Shown: positions 51,541-58,627 of the stretch, one piece after another
How positions within the stretch are numbered: position 1 is the first letter of the stretch
How the letters are laid out: every line of letters begins with the position of its first letter
Assembly: GCA_041395625.1 (NCBI GenBank)
Contig: JAWLAE010000008.1
Span: 1 to 64,000, forward strand
Origin: CADEED01 sp041395625
GTDB lineage: Bacteria; Pseudomonadota; Gammaproteobacteria; Steroidobacterales; Steroidobacteraceae
DNA: 64,000 nucleotides
Direction of reading: 5' to 3'
Program-made: the position numbers and the translations under genes
Notes under the pieces: model-generated
What the model was told of the DNA's origin: nothing
The model's input: only the letters and a program-made list of their open reading frames with translations
Databases searched by the model: none

Positions 51541-52875
51541 TCAGAACTTGGTCTTCTTCAGCACCCACCAGGGCGCCATCGAGGAATCGAGATGCTGTTT
51601 CATGAAGATTTCAGTGAGCGTGGCGATCGCGCACCACACGCGCGTCGCGAAGGTGAAGCCGGGGAACAGCAGGATCACCCAGGCGAACGACAGGTCGTAG
51701 CGACGCCGCTCCGAGAGCAGCCACCAATACTCGAGGTACATCGCCAGCGTCAGGAGCAGGTAGAAGAGATAGACGAACGCCATCACACCCAGCACATAGC
51801 TGAACGGGTACGCGAACAGCATGTAGGTCATGTAGATGATCACCATGAACGGCAGGAACAGCTGCAGACAGAGCCCGGACCAGACCAGCGCGATGAAGTT
51901 GGGCCAGCCCATCAGATCCGGCCGAAATCCCTGCCAATGTTTGCGCACGTAGAGGTAGTAGAGATCGCCGTCCCAGCGCAGGCGCTGCATCAGAAAGCCC
52001 CAGAACGTGTCCGGTGCATCGGTGTGCCCGACCGCATCCGGCGCGAACTCGATCCTGAGGTTGGGATGGCGTGCGAAGTACTTCTTGATCCGCAGGGTGA
52101 GATCGAGGTCTTCGGCCGTGCCGCTGTCCCAGCCGCCCAGCTTGTTCAGCATCTCGCGCCGAAAACAACCGAAGGCACCCGAGACATTGTTGATGATGTT
52201 GAATTGCGCCAGACCCGTGCGGCTGAGGTGGATCGACAGCATGTACTCGAGCGCCTGCAGCCGGGTCGTCAGCGACTTCTTGGCGTTGCGCACGCGCAGA
52301 TTGCCCGACACCGCCGCCACGTTCGGGTCCGCGAAGCGCACCGCCACCGCCTGCACCATGTCGTTGTCGAACGAGGTATCGCCATCGAGCGCTAAAACGA
52401 TCTCGCCGGTAGCGATCGCGAGGCCCTGGTTGAGGCTCGACACGCGGCCACCGCGCTGCGTCTTCGGCGCGACGATCAGCTTGCGATCGCTGCGCGAGTT
52501 CACGTACGGCAGCAGCTTCTTCAGCACGTCGTAGGTCTCGACGTTCTGCTGCGAGCCGTCGAGGATGGCTAACAGCTCGATGTGGCCCTTGTAGAGCTGC
52601 TCCGTGAGCGAGCGGACCGTCTGCACCACCGCCTCGCCTTCCGAATAGCACAGGATGATGCAGGACACCGTCGGGGCGTAAGGCACCTGCGCCGCGCGCG
52701 GATCGCGTGTCAGGTGATGCCGCAAGGCGCCCAACATGACGGTAGCCTGCACCGGCAGCTCGAACAGCAGCACGAACGGAAAGAACTTGAGCGCGATGCC
52801 CGCCCAGTCGGCGCTGAAGATGCCTGCGAGCAGGCCCTGCAGGACGAACCAGCTGTCGCCGAGGAATTCCGTCAT
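51541..52875 (-). CDS. Processive GT2 glycosyltransferase (polysaccharide synthase)
   Basis: The 444-residue membrane protein has an N-terminal helix (about 28-50), a cytoplasmic family 2 glycosyltransferase domain and four or so C-terminal helices (about 315-440). Catalytic motifs: LDGS near 105, ALDGDTSFD (Asp164, Asp166), TAEDLDLT (Glu255-Asp256) and QRLRW (297-301). This is the processive pattern of cellulose synthase, hyaluronan synthase and BgsA-type enzymes. There is no PilZ domain. ATG 52875 overlaps the preceding stop (ATGA). It would polymerise a beta-linked polysaccharide from a UDP-sugar; the sugar cannot be read from the sequence. Confidence 0.92.
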   Translation of the reverse strand: MTEFLGDSWFVLQGLLAGIFSADWAGIALKFFPFVLLFELPVQATVMLGALRHHLTRDPRAAQVPYAPTVSCIILCYSEGEAVVQTVRSLTEQLYKGHIELLAILDGSQQNVETYDVLKKLLPYVNSRSDRKLIVAPKTQRGGRVSSLNQGLAIATGEIVLALDGDTSFDNDMVQAVAVRFADPNVAAVSGNLRVRNAKKSLTTRLQALEYMLSIHLSRTGLAQFNIINNVSGAFGCFRREMLNKLGGWDSGTAEDLDLTLRIKKYFARHPNLRIEFAPDAVGHTDAPDTFWGFLMQRLRWDGDLYYLYVRKHWQGFRPDLMGWPNFIALVWSGLCLQLFLPFMVIIYMTYMLFAYPFSYVLGVMAFVYLFYLLLTLAMYLEYWWLLSERRRYDLSFAWVILLFPGFTFATRVWCAIATLTEIFMKQHLDSSMAPWWVLKKTKF

Positions 52876-54308
52876 TGCGCGCGCCCCTGCAGCTCGGCCA
52901 ACAGCACGCGGGCGCCAATGCCGAGATCGAGGAGTTCGTCGGCCGCCACGTCGCTGCAAGCGATCGCGAGACGCTGCCCGTCAGCCTGCTCCGTCGCCAC
53001 CGTGAGCGACTCGAGCAGCTTGCGCAGCGCGTTCAAGCCACTGCGATCCGTCTGCGGCGAGAGCACGAACCATTCGCCTTCCGCCGCCCGCATCACGAGA
53101 TCCGTGGCCCGGATCACTTCGTGCAGGCGGCGCCCGAATGAATCTATCAACTGCTGCGCGCGCACGTGCGAGAGGGTCTGCGCGAGCGCTTCGCCATTGG
53201 TCACCCGCACGGCGAGTACGCCAAACTGCACTTCGTTGTGCCGTTGCCGTAACTGCAGCAACCAGGTGAGCGTCTGCTCGAAGTAGGCCGAGTTGAGATT
53301 GAGCTGCGTGTCGTGGGTCGCAGGCGACTGGCGCCGCGAACCGCTGCGCGCCGCCAACCTGCCTTCATCGGTGAGGCGGAACGTGTGGACACGACGCTCC
53401 GGCAGTTCGGTGGTCGGCGACGTCGCACGGCAATGCAGGCAATGCGCCTCGACATCAGGCTCGATGAAGCGCGCCGAGCAGGCGTTGCAACTGAAGCTCT
53501 CGAGCGCGCGGTCATAGTCCACGCCGATGTGCTTCAGTTTGGCGTCACAACGACCGCAAGTCAGGCCAGCGCGCGCCACGAAGCTCTCCTGCGGCGCGAC
53601 GTTGCCGCAGGTATAGCAATGCAAGAAGATGTTCTCGCCGATGTCGATGCTCTTGCACTCCGTGCAGATATCGACGTAGTTGAGATGCGAGCTGGCACAA
53701 CTGACGCACTGTCGCAGCCGGTCGACCAGCTTCACCGGCTCCAGCAGGCGCGAACGGCGCAGCCCATCGGACCAGGCCAGGCCGTCGTGCCCCGAGGGCG
53801 AGAACGCATCGAGCAGCGGGTAGCGGTAGTAGCCCGGGTCGCGCGTGTCGATCACCGGCTGCACCTGGAAGTCCGGGCGCAGGTAGAGGAAGGCGAGCAG
53901 TCGCTCTTCTTCCTCGAGGAACTCGTCGTGCGCGAGCGACGCGCAACGCGAATTGAAGGCGTCGACTTCCGTGCGGATGCGCGTCGGTGGCGGCGCGAGG
54001 CCGTCGGCCAGCGCGGCCACCTCGGCGCCCAGATCCTGCGTCAGGAACAGCAGCCGATGCCCGAACTCAGCGTGCGCCCGCAGCTCGCGCAGCCATTCGA
54101 TCGCCTGATCCGCATTGTTAGTGTCGATGACGATCGCATCGAAGCGCTGCGCCTGGTCGAGCATGTCGCGCACGCGATCGAACGAGGCCGCCTCACCGTG
54201 GTCCTGATACCAGGTGCTGGCGGGCGAGTTGGCAGAGCCGGCCAGCCGATCGCGCAGCCGCGCAATCGTCGGGAGCCGGCAATCAGTTGCCGCCGATCGT
54301 TGTTCCAT
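52872..54308 (-). CDS. TackOD1-like zinc protein with degenerate GGDEF domain
   Basis: The 478-residue soluble protein has three parts. Residues 1-125 resemble a degenerate receiver (FDAIVIDTNN, LLFLTQD) without the acidic pocket. Residues 150-300 contain six CxxC pairs (201, 215, 231, 251, 274 and 290), enough for three zinc ions, matching the TackOD1 output domain as I remember it. Residues 330-478 align with a GGDEF domain (LNSAYFEQTLTWLLQLRQRH to RATDLVMRAAEGEWFVL), but the GGDEF loop is AEGEW, so cyclase activity is not expected. It overlaps the GT2 gene by 4 bases. It probably regulates the synthase, perhaps sensing metal, redox or a nucleotide. Confidence 0.82.
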   Translation of the reverse strand: MEQRSAATDCRLPTIARLRDRLAGSANSPASTWYQDHGEAASFDRVRDMLDQAQRFDAIVIDTNNADQAIEWLRELRAHAEFGHRLLFLTQDLGAEVAALADGLAPPPTRIRTEVDAFNSRCASLAHDEFLEEEERLLAFLYLRPDFQVQPVIDTRDPGYYRYPLLDAFSPSGHDGLAWSDGLRRSRLLEPVKLVDRLRQCVSCASSHLNYVDICTECKSIDIGENIFLHCYTCGNVAPQESFVARAGLTCGRCDAKLKHIGVDYDRALESFSCNACSARFIEPDVEAHCLHCRATSPTTELPERRVHTFRLTDEGRLAARSGSRRQSPATHDTQLNLNSAYFEQTLTWLLQLRQRHNEVQFGVLAVRVTNGEALAQTLSHVRAQQLIDSFGRRLHEVIRATDLVMRAAEGEWFVLSPQTDRSGLNALRKLLESLTVATEQADGQRLAIACSDVAADELLDLGIGARVLLAELQGRAQ

Positions 54309-54445
54309 CAGATAGATACCCTCTCTCGGGCACTATCTTATGTTCCATCAGCACGGTCTGAATGACGGTGCTCGGGGATCGTGAAACCCCTCTCAGCACC
54401 CCCCGGCAGAGTGAGAACTACGTCAAATTCGGCGCCGCTGCCAGC
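54309..54445. other. Intergenic region upstream of the polysaccharide operon
   Basis: The 137-base gap holds no gene. An 11-base direct repeat TGTTCCATCAG occurs at 54301-54311 and 54341-54351. On the minus strand, CATAAGAT near 54330-54340 could be a -10 region, but no convincing -35 was seen. No riboswitch or sigma-54 site was recognised. Confidence 0.4.
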
Positions 54446-54961
54446 TCAGGTATCCGGTGTTTTTGGGCGTGTTTTCGGATCGCTTGGTTGCGGCGGTGCA
54501 ACGGGCTTGTCCGCAGGATCTTCCCGTTGCGCGCGCGGCGACAAGGCTTGCTCGCAGCGCAGGAAGTTGCGGCGCTCGTCCGTGTGGTACTCGAGGCGCT
54601 GGTCGCCCGCGCTGACGACTAACCAATAGCCCGGAATCAATGCCTGCGTGTACATCATCCCCGGTTGCGGACAGCCCATCGAGCCGTCGTTCCAGGTGAC
54701 CTTGCGCGCGCTGGTAATGGTACCCGCGGTCGCCTTGCTCGCAGCGTCCTTCAGCACCGCATCGCGCAGTATCTTCGGCACGGCATCGACCGGGATGGCT
54801 TCGCCCGGCAGCGCAGATTTCGCCGGTGGTGTTTCTGGCATGCGCGGCATGGGCTGCAACTTCTCGCTGGCGGGTGCCGGCGGATCACCACCCGCTTCCG
54901 CGGCGCAGGCGGCAAGTGCCAGCAGGGAACTCAGCAATATCGTGCGCAGAACAATGGCCAT
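54446..54961 (-). CDS. Lipoprotein of unknown function (171 aa)
   Basis: ATG 54961 has GGAG seven bases upstream. A lipobox LLALAACA places the lipid Cys at about residue 17. The mature protein has a Pro-rich linker and a compact domain (about 55-130: VPKILRDAVLKDAASKA to DQRLEYHTDERRNF) with SARKVTWNDGSMGCPQPGM, a pattern common to small secreted proteins of this group. The C-terminus is Pro/Lys/Asp-rich. I do not recognise the family. It is transcribed in the same direction as the polysaccharide operon but 137 bases upstream of it. Confidence 0.75.
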   Translation of the reverse strand: MAIVLRTILLSSLLALAACAAEAGGDPPAPASEKLQPMPRMPETPPAKSALPGEAIPVDAVPKILRDAVLKDAASKATAGTITSARKVTWNDGSMGCPQPGMMYTQALIPGYWLVVSAGDQRLEYHTDERRNFLRCEQALSPRAQREDPADKPVAPPQPSDPKTRPKTPDT

Positions 54962-55042
54962 CGCATCTCCGTCCAGGCTATGTCCGAAGGGCAATATGGG
55001 TTGAACGCAGCGGTCTGGCAAGGCGGGTTTGCCGCGGTGAGC

Positions 55043-56209
55043 TCATCTCGCGGACGGGATCTCTGCACCCAGCTCGGCTGCATAGCGATCGTAGATGAAG
55101 ATTCGACCACGCTGGCGATTGGTTGTCTCACGGACGATCTTGAGCCTCTCCAAATGCTCGAGGGACTTGTTGATCGTCGCAGCCGTCAGCCCTGTCGCCT
55201 TGGACAGGGCAGCGGAAGTGGCGATCGGCTGGCGTTGCAATGCGAGATGCACCTTGTACGCCGACGGTGCTGCACGCGCCAATCGCGTGATTCGATCTCG
55301 ATCAGTAGTCACCAGCGACAGCAGAACGTTGGCTGTCAAGACCGCCTGAGTGGCGCTCGATTCGATGCCCTCTGCGAAGAAGTCCAGCCAGCGCTCCCAG
55401 TCGCCATGCAGCCGCACGTCGTTCAACAGTTCGTAGTAGATCGGCCGGTGGGCACTGAAGAACAGACTGGGATACAACATCGGTTCGCGCAGCACGCCGC
55501 CGGCTATCAACTGCAGCACGATCAGCAGCCTGCCGAGGCGCCCGTTGCCATCCAGGAAGGGATGTATCGTTTCGAACTGGACATGTGCCAGCGCCGCTTT
55601 GACCAGTGGTGACTCGGAATCTGATTTGTCGTTCAGAAAGCGCTCGAATGCTGTCAGGCACGCTGGCAAGTCGTTGGCGGGTGGTGGCACGAACGCCGCG
55701 TTGCCGGGTCGCGTGCCACCGATCCAAACTTGCGAGCGTCGCAACGCCCCTGGCGTCTTGCCGCGGCCACGCGGATGCGCGATCAGTGCTGCATGCATCT
55801 CGCGTAGTAGCCGCATCGACAAAGGCAGTCCGCTGCGAAGCAGATCGAGGCCGCGTTCAAGTGATGCTACGCAACGACTGACCTCGCGTGCGTCGTCCAG
55901 CTGTACGCCCGGGGCCTCCTGAATTTCGTACAGCAACAGGTCAGCCAACGACGACTGTGTGCCCTCAATCTGCGAGGACAGCACTGCTTCCTTACGCACG
56001 AAGCTGTATAGCAGGAGCGAAGCGTTGGGCAGCAAGCTCGTCAGTGCATCGAGACGTCCCAGCGCAAGCAACGCCGCGTCGAAGCGCCGTCGCAAGGAGG
56101 CCGACCAGACGATCGGCGGCTCGGGCGGGAGCGGTGCCGGGACGAAAGCCTTGAACGACTCACCTGCGGTCGAGACCGACACGTAACGGCCTGGCGGCGC
56201 TCGGCGCAT
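55043..56209 (-). CDS. Class II Fic protein with C-terminal winged helix
   Basis: The 388-residue protein carries the inhibitory helix motif SSQIEGTQSS near residue 78 (S/T-xxx-E-G/N, class II) and the catalytic Fic motif HPFLDGNGRLGR (about 214-225), so it should transfer AMP, or another nucleotide group, to a hydroxyl of a target protein. A DUF4172-like start (PPEPPIVWSASLRRRFDAAL) and a C-terminal winged-helix DNA-binding domain (about 325-375) are present. The start codon is preceded by an operator-like dyad. The wHTH and operator suggest autoregulation. Targets unknown; such genes are usually stand-alone. Confidence 0.94.
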   Translation of the reverse strand: MRRAPPGRYVSVSTAGESFKAFVPAPLPPEPPIVWSASLRRRFDAALLALGRLDALTSLLPNASLLLYSFVRKEAVLSSQIEGTQSSLADLLLYEIQEAPGVQLDDAREVSRCVASLERGLDLLRSGLPLSMRLLREMHAALIAHPRGRGKTPGALRRSQVWIGGTRPGNAAFVPPPANDLPACLTAFERFLNDKSDSESPLVKAALAHVQFETIHPFLDGNGRLGRLLIVLQLIAGGVLREPMLYPSLFFSAHRPIYYELLNDVRLHGDWERWLDFFAEGIESSATQAVLTANVLLSLVTTDRDRITRLARAAPSAYKVHLALQRQPIATSAALSKATGLTAATINKSLEHLERLKIVRETTNRQRGRIFIYDRYAAELGAEIPSAR

Positions 56210-56219
56210 GATTTGCGAG

Positions 56220-56248
56220 CCTAAAATAAGTCCGGTCGTTATTTTAGG
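56220..56248 (-). promoter_or_regulatory. Perfect inverted repeat operator at the fic promoter
   Basis: CCTAAAATAA (56220-56229) and TTATTTTAGG (56239-56248) form a perfect 10-bp inverted repeat with a 9-base spacer, centred about 25 bases upstream of the fic start. On the minus strand it contains a likely -10 box TAAAAT (56246-56241) paired with TTGATT (56270-56265) at an 18-base spacing. A protein binding here would block transcription; the Fic wHTH is the obvious candidate. Confidence 0.75.
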
Positions 56249-56318
56249 ATAATTGAGTAAACTGAATCAATAGTAGTCGGCATCGACAACACGAGCGGCC
56301 TGGGCTCAGTCGCCACCG

Positions 56319-56714
56319 CTACCAGATCGTTGCCAGCGACTCGACCGCGCGCAGGCGCTTGTCCGCCGTGACGAGCGGCGCATCGAGCGACCAGGCCGTT
56401 GCAGCTATCATTCGGTCCGCAGGATCGCCTGGGAACGCCTCATCCAAGGCACCGGCCATACGCGCCACCTCCATCGTCACGGGCTCGACACGGACCTCAG
56501 GCAGCTGCGCGAGTGCTGACAGCCACACATCGAGTGCAACATGTAATTGCAGACGTCCGCGGCGCACAGCGGTCGAAATCTCGAAAATGCTGATCGCGGC
56601 AACGACCAGCTCCTTGTTCTTCGCTGCCGCGCGAACGGCCGCGGCCGCCTTGCGACTCAGGCCTGGTGCGCCGTTCAGCCACCACACGAGCACGTGTGTG
56701 TCGAGCACCAGCAT
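56319..56714 (-). CDS. VapC-type PIN-domain toxin
   Basis: The 131-residue PIN nuclease has the acidic active-site residues: Asp5 in LVLDTHVLVWWL, Glu in ISIFEISTAVRRG (about 45), Asp in GDPADRMIAATA (about 96) and Asp in LVTADKRLR (about 116). It starts 6 bases after the antitoxin stop. VapC toxins cleave tRNAs or rRNA; the target here is unknown. The type WWL N-terminus matches the Phd/VapB-associated PIN subgroup. Confidence 0.9.
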   Translation of the reverse strand: MLVLDTHVLVWWLNGAPGLSRKAAAAVRAAAKNKELVVAAISIFEISTAVRRGRLQLHVALDVWLSALAQLPEVRVEPVTMEVARMAGALDEAFPGDPADRMIAATAWSLDAPLVTADKRLRAVESLATIW

Positions 56715-56720
56715 AGGGCA

Positions 56721-56960
56721 CTAACGATTGACATCCCATTCGTCCGACGCGACCACGGGCTCGAGTGGATCGCCGAAGCGTACGACTGAACCCCGTAGCA
56801 GGCGACGCGCGGCAGCCGCCCCATCCGCGGTCCCCGGCGCCGACGTAAGCTGCGCGATTACCCGTCCTCGGGAGAAAACACGAATTGCCTCGCCACGTCG
56901 CGCGCGGTCGAGATAGTGCTGCAGCCTTTGCCGCAGTTCGGTGACGTTGACGTCTGTCAT
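56721..56960 (-). CDS. Phd/YefM-type antitoxin
   Basis: The 79-residue protein has the Phd/YefM N-terminal DNA-binding fold (VNVTELRQRLQHYLDRARRGE, then IRVFSRGRVIAQL), followed by a short toxin-binding tail. ATG 56960 is preferred because the predicted promoter starts transcription near 56987; the in-frame ATG at 56981 would leave almost no leader. It precedes the PIN toxin. The tail contains FGDPLEPVVASDEWDVN, the probable toxin-neutralising segment. Confidence 0.88.
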   Translation of the reverse strand: MTDVNVTELRQRLQHYLDRARRGEAIRVFSRGRVIAQLTSAPGTADGAAAARRLLRGSVVRFGDPLEPVVASDEWDVNR

Positions 56961-56983
56961 GAATCTGTATGCGTCTGGCATCT

Positions 56984-57022
56984 GTACAGATTAACTGTAC
57001 TGATGCTCCACGCCTGGGTCAA
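56984..57022 (-). promoter_or_regulatory. Toxin-antitoxin promoter with palindromic operator
   Basis: On the minus strand TTGACC (57022-57017) and TACAGT (56999-56994) are separated by 17 bases. The -10 box is covered by a palindrome GTACAG-ATTAA-CTGTAC (56984-57000). This fits autorepression by the antitoxin, alone or with toxin, as known for Phd and VapB families. Confidence 0.7.
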
Positions 57023-57139
57023 TTTCTGGTCTCAATGTTGAGATTCGCGACCCGGCATCCGGCCAAGGCGGCCGCCGATGTGGTCGCTGCGCTTGAACAG
57101 GCGTGACTCTGGCGGCTGCGACGGCCAAGATCGCGATGC

Positions 57140-58129
57140 ATGAAAGGCGCAGAATTCTGGTCAGCGACGGGTCGAACCGTCGGTGTTTGCCTGATCGCAC
57201 TGCTGGCGTTGGGAATCGATGCCGCCAACGGCGCCGAATCCGGCTATCCGTCCAAAGCGATCACGATCATCGTGCCGTATGCCGCGGGCGGTGGCGGCGA
57301 TACCTTCACGCGCGCGGTGGCTGCCGAAGCGCAGTCGATCCTCGGCACGAAGATCTTCGTCGAGAACCGCACGGGCGGCGGCGCCACGATTGGTGTCGGC
57401 TCCGTGGCGCGCGCCGTGCCCGATGGCTACACGCTGGGCTTCGTCTCGAGCAGCCCGGTAGTGGTCGTGCCGAACTTCGTGCGCGTGCCCTACGATCCGC
57501 TCACCGATCTCACCTATCTCTCGCAGTTCGTCGTCAGCGCCTATCCCATCATCGTGCGCGCCGACAGCCCCTTCAAGACCTGGCGCGACGTGCTCGACCA
57601 TGCCCGCGCCAATCCGGGGCGCCTGCGCTGGTCGACCGCCGGCATGAATGGCGCGCCGTATGTCGCCACGCTGGCCGCGTTCCGTCGCGAAGGCGTGCGC
57701 GCGGCGTTCATCCCGATGCAGGGCTCCTCGGAAGTACTAACAGGATTACTGAGTGGCACTGTGCAAGTGGGCGTGATCGCCGACTTCGCCGGTCCGCTGG
57801 CGGCCGGCGACATTCGCGTACTCGCCGAGATCGGTCCCGATCCCGTGCCCGAGTTGCCGGGCGTACCCACCTTCGGCGAGCTCGGCTATCCGCTGGCGCC
57901 CACCATTTTCTATGGCCTGATCGGTCCGCCGGGTCTGCCAGCCGAAGTCATCGCCAAATGGGACGCCACCATGGCAGCGGTAACCGCGACGCCGCGGTTT
58001 CGACAACTGGCCAAACGTTTGCAGGGCTCCGTGGAGTTGCTCGATCAGCGCCGCTTTCAGGCTGCCGTGCACAAGGATATCGAGAGCACACGTCGCGAAC
58101 TCGAAGCCGCCGGGATATTGCGCAAGTGA
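57140..58129 (+). CDS. Tripartite tricarboxylate transporter substrate-binding protein (Bug/TctC)
   Basis: The 329-residue periplasmic receptor has a signal peptide (cleavage near NGA-E, residue 32) and the Bug signature IIVPYAAGGGGDTFTRAVA, then DGYTLGF and ENRTGGGATIGV. The middle and end (LPGVPTFGELGYPLAPTIFYGLIGPPGLP) are typical of the family. It binds a carboxylate or other small anion for the TctBA permease encoded next. Translation is coupled to tctB by the overlap GTGA at 58126. Substrate cannot be predicted; family members bind tricarboxylates, aromatic acids or amino acids. Confidence 0.92.
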   Translation: MKGAEFWSATGRTVGVCLIALLALGIDAANGAESGYPSKAITIIVPYAAGGGGDTFTRAVAAEAQSILGTKIFVENRTGGGATIGVGSVARAVPDGYTLGFVSSSPVVVVPNFVRVPYDPLTDLTYLSQFVVSAYPIIVRADSPFKTWRDVLDHARANPGRLRWSTAGMNGAPYVATLAAFRREGVRAAFIPMQGSSEVLTGLLSGTVQVGVIADFAGPLAAGDIRVLAEIGPDPVPELPGVPTFGELGYPLAPTIFYGLIGPPGLPAEVIAKWDATMAAVTATPRFRQLAKRLQGSVELLDQRRFQAAVHKDIESTRRELEAAGILRK

Positions 58130-58623
58130 ATAGCCGTCGCATCGATCTCGCCTTGGTGCTGGGCTTGTTAGCCGGTGCGCTACTGTTCGTCTTCTATCTC
58201 GTGCCAGTGGGCATCGATGAATTTCGGGCTGAGCCGGGCATCGGCTTCTCTCCAAGGCTGGTGCCGATGATCGCCGGCGTCAGCTTGCTGATCGCTTTGG
58301 CGATCGGCGTGTACGACACGCTCCGGCACCACGATGCGACTGTTGCCAGCGCGGGCGCTGACAATGCCGAGCAGAACGTCGGTCGAATGGTGCTCGCGGC
58401 AGCGCTGTGCTTCATCTTTTCGTTCGTCGGCGCGCAGGTCGCGGGGTTCTATCTGGGCGGTGCGCTGTTGGCGGGGCTCATTGCCTGGATGCTGGGCGAG
58501 CGTCGCCCGCTGGTGCTGATCGTCTTTTCGGTGGCGTTGTTGGGCACGATCTACGCGATCTTCGAACTCGGCTTTCAGCTGCGCTTCCCGAAGAACAGCC
58601 TCATCCCCGGCCTGCCGGTCTGA
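58126..58623 (+). CDS. Tripartite tricarboxylate transporter small subunit (TctB)
   Basis: The 165-residue inner membrane protein has four hydrophobic segments (about 8-28, 43-62, 88-110 and 120-150), the TctB size and layout, including RAEPGIGFSPRLVPMIAG and FPKNSLIPGLP at the end. GTG 58126 overlaps the receptor stop (GTGA); the longer in-frame region upstream is a shadow of the receptor gene. Confidence 0.88.
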   Translation: MNSRRIDLALVLGLLAGALLFVFYLVPVGIDEFRAEPGIGFSPRLVPMIAGVSLLIALAIGVYDTLRHHDATVASAGADNAEQNVGRMVLAAALCFIFSFVGAQVAGFYLGGALLAGLIAWMLGERRPLVLIVFSVALLGTIYAIFELGFQLRFPKNSLIPGLPV

Positions 58624-58627
58624 CGTC

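Noticed and set aside
51541..52875. PilZ (c-di-GMP-binding) domain at the end of the GT2 protein
   Set aside because: No RxxxR or DxSxxG motif is present; the protein ends in membrane helices and a short basic tail.
53313..54365. 350-codon plus-strand ORF over the TackOD1-like gene
   Set aside because: Antisense shadow; Arg/Ala-rich and without start signal.
57103..58125. Upstream in-frame extension of tctB
   Set aside because: This segment overlaps the Bug receptor gene in another frame; TctB homology begins only after the GTG at 58126.
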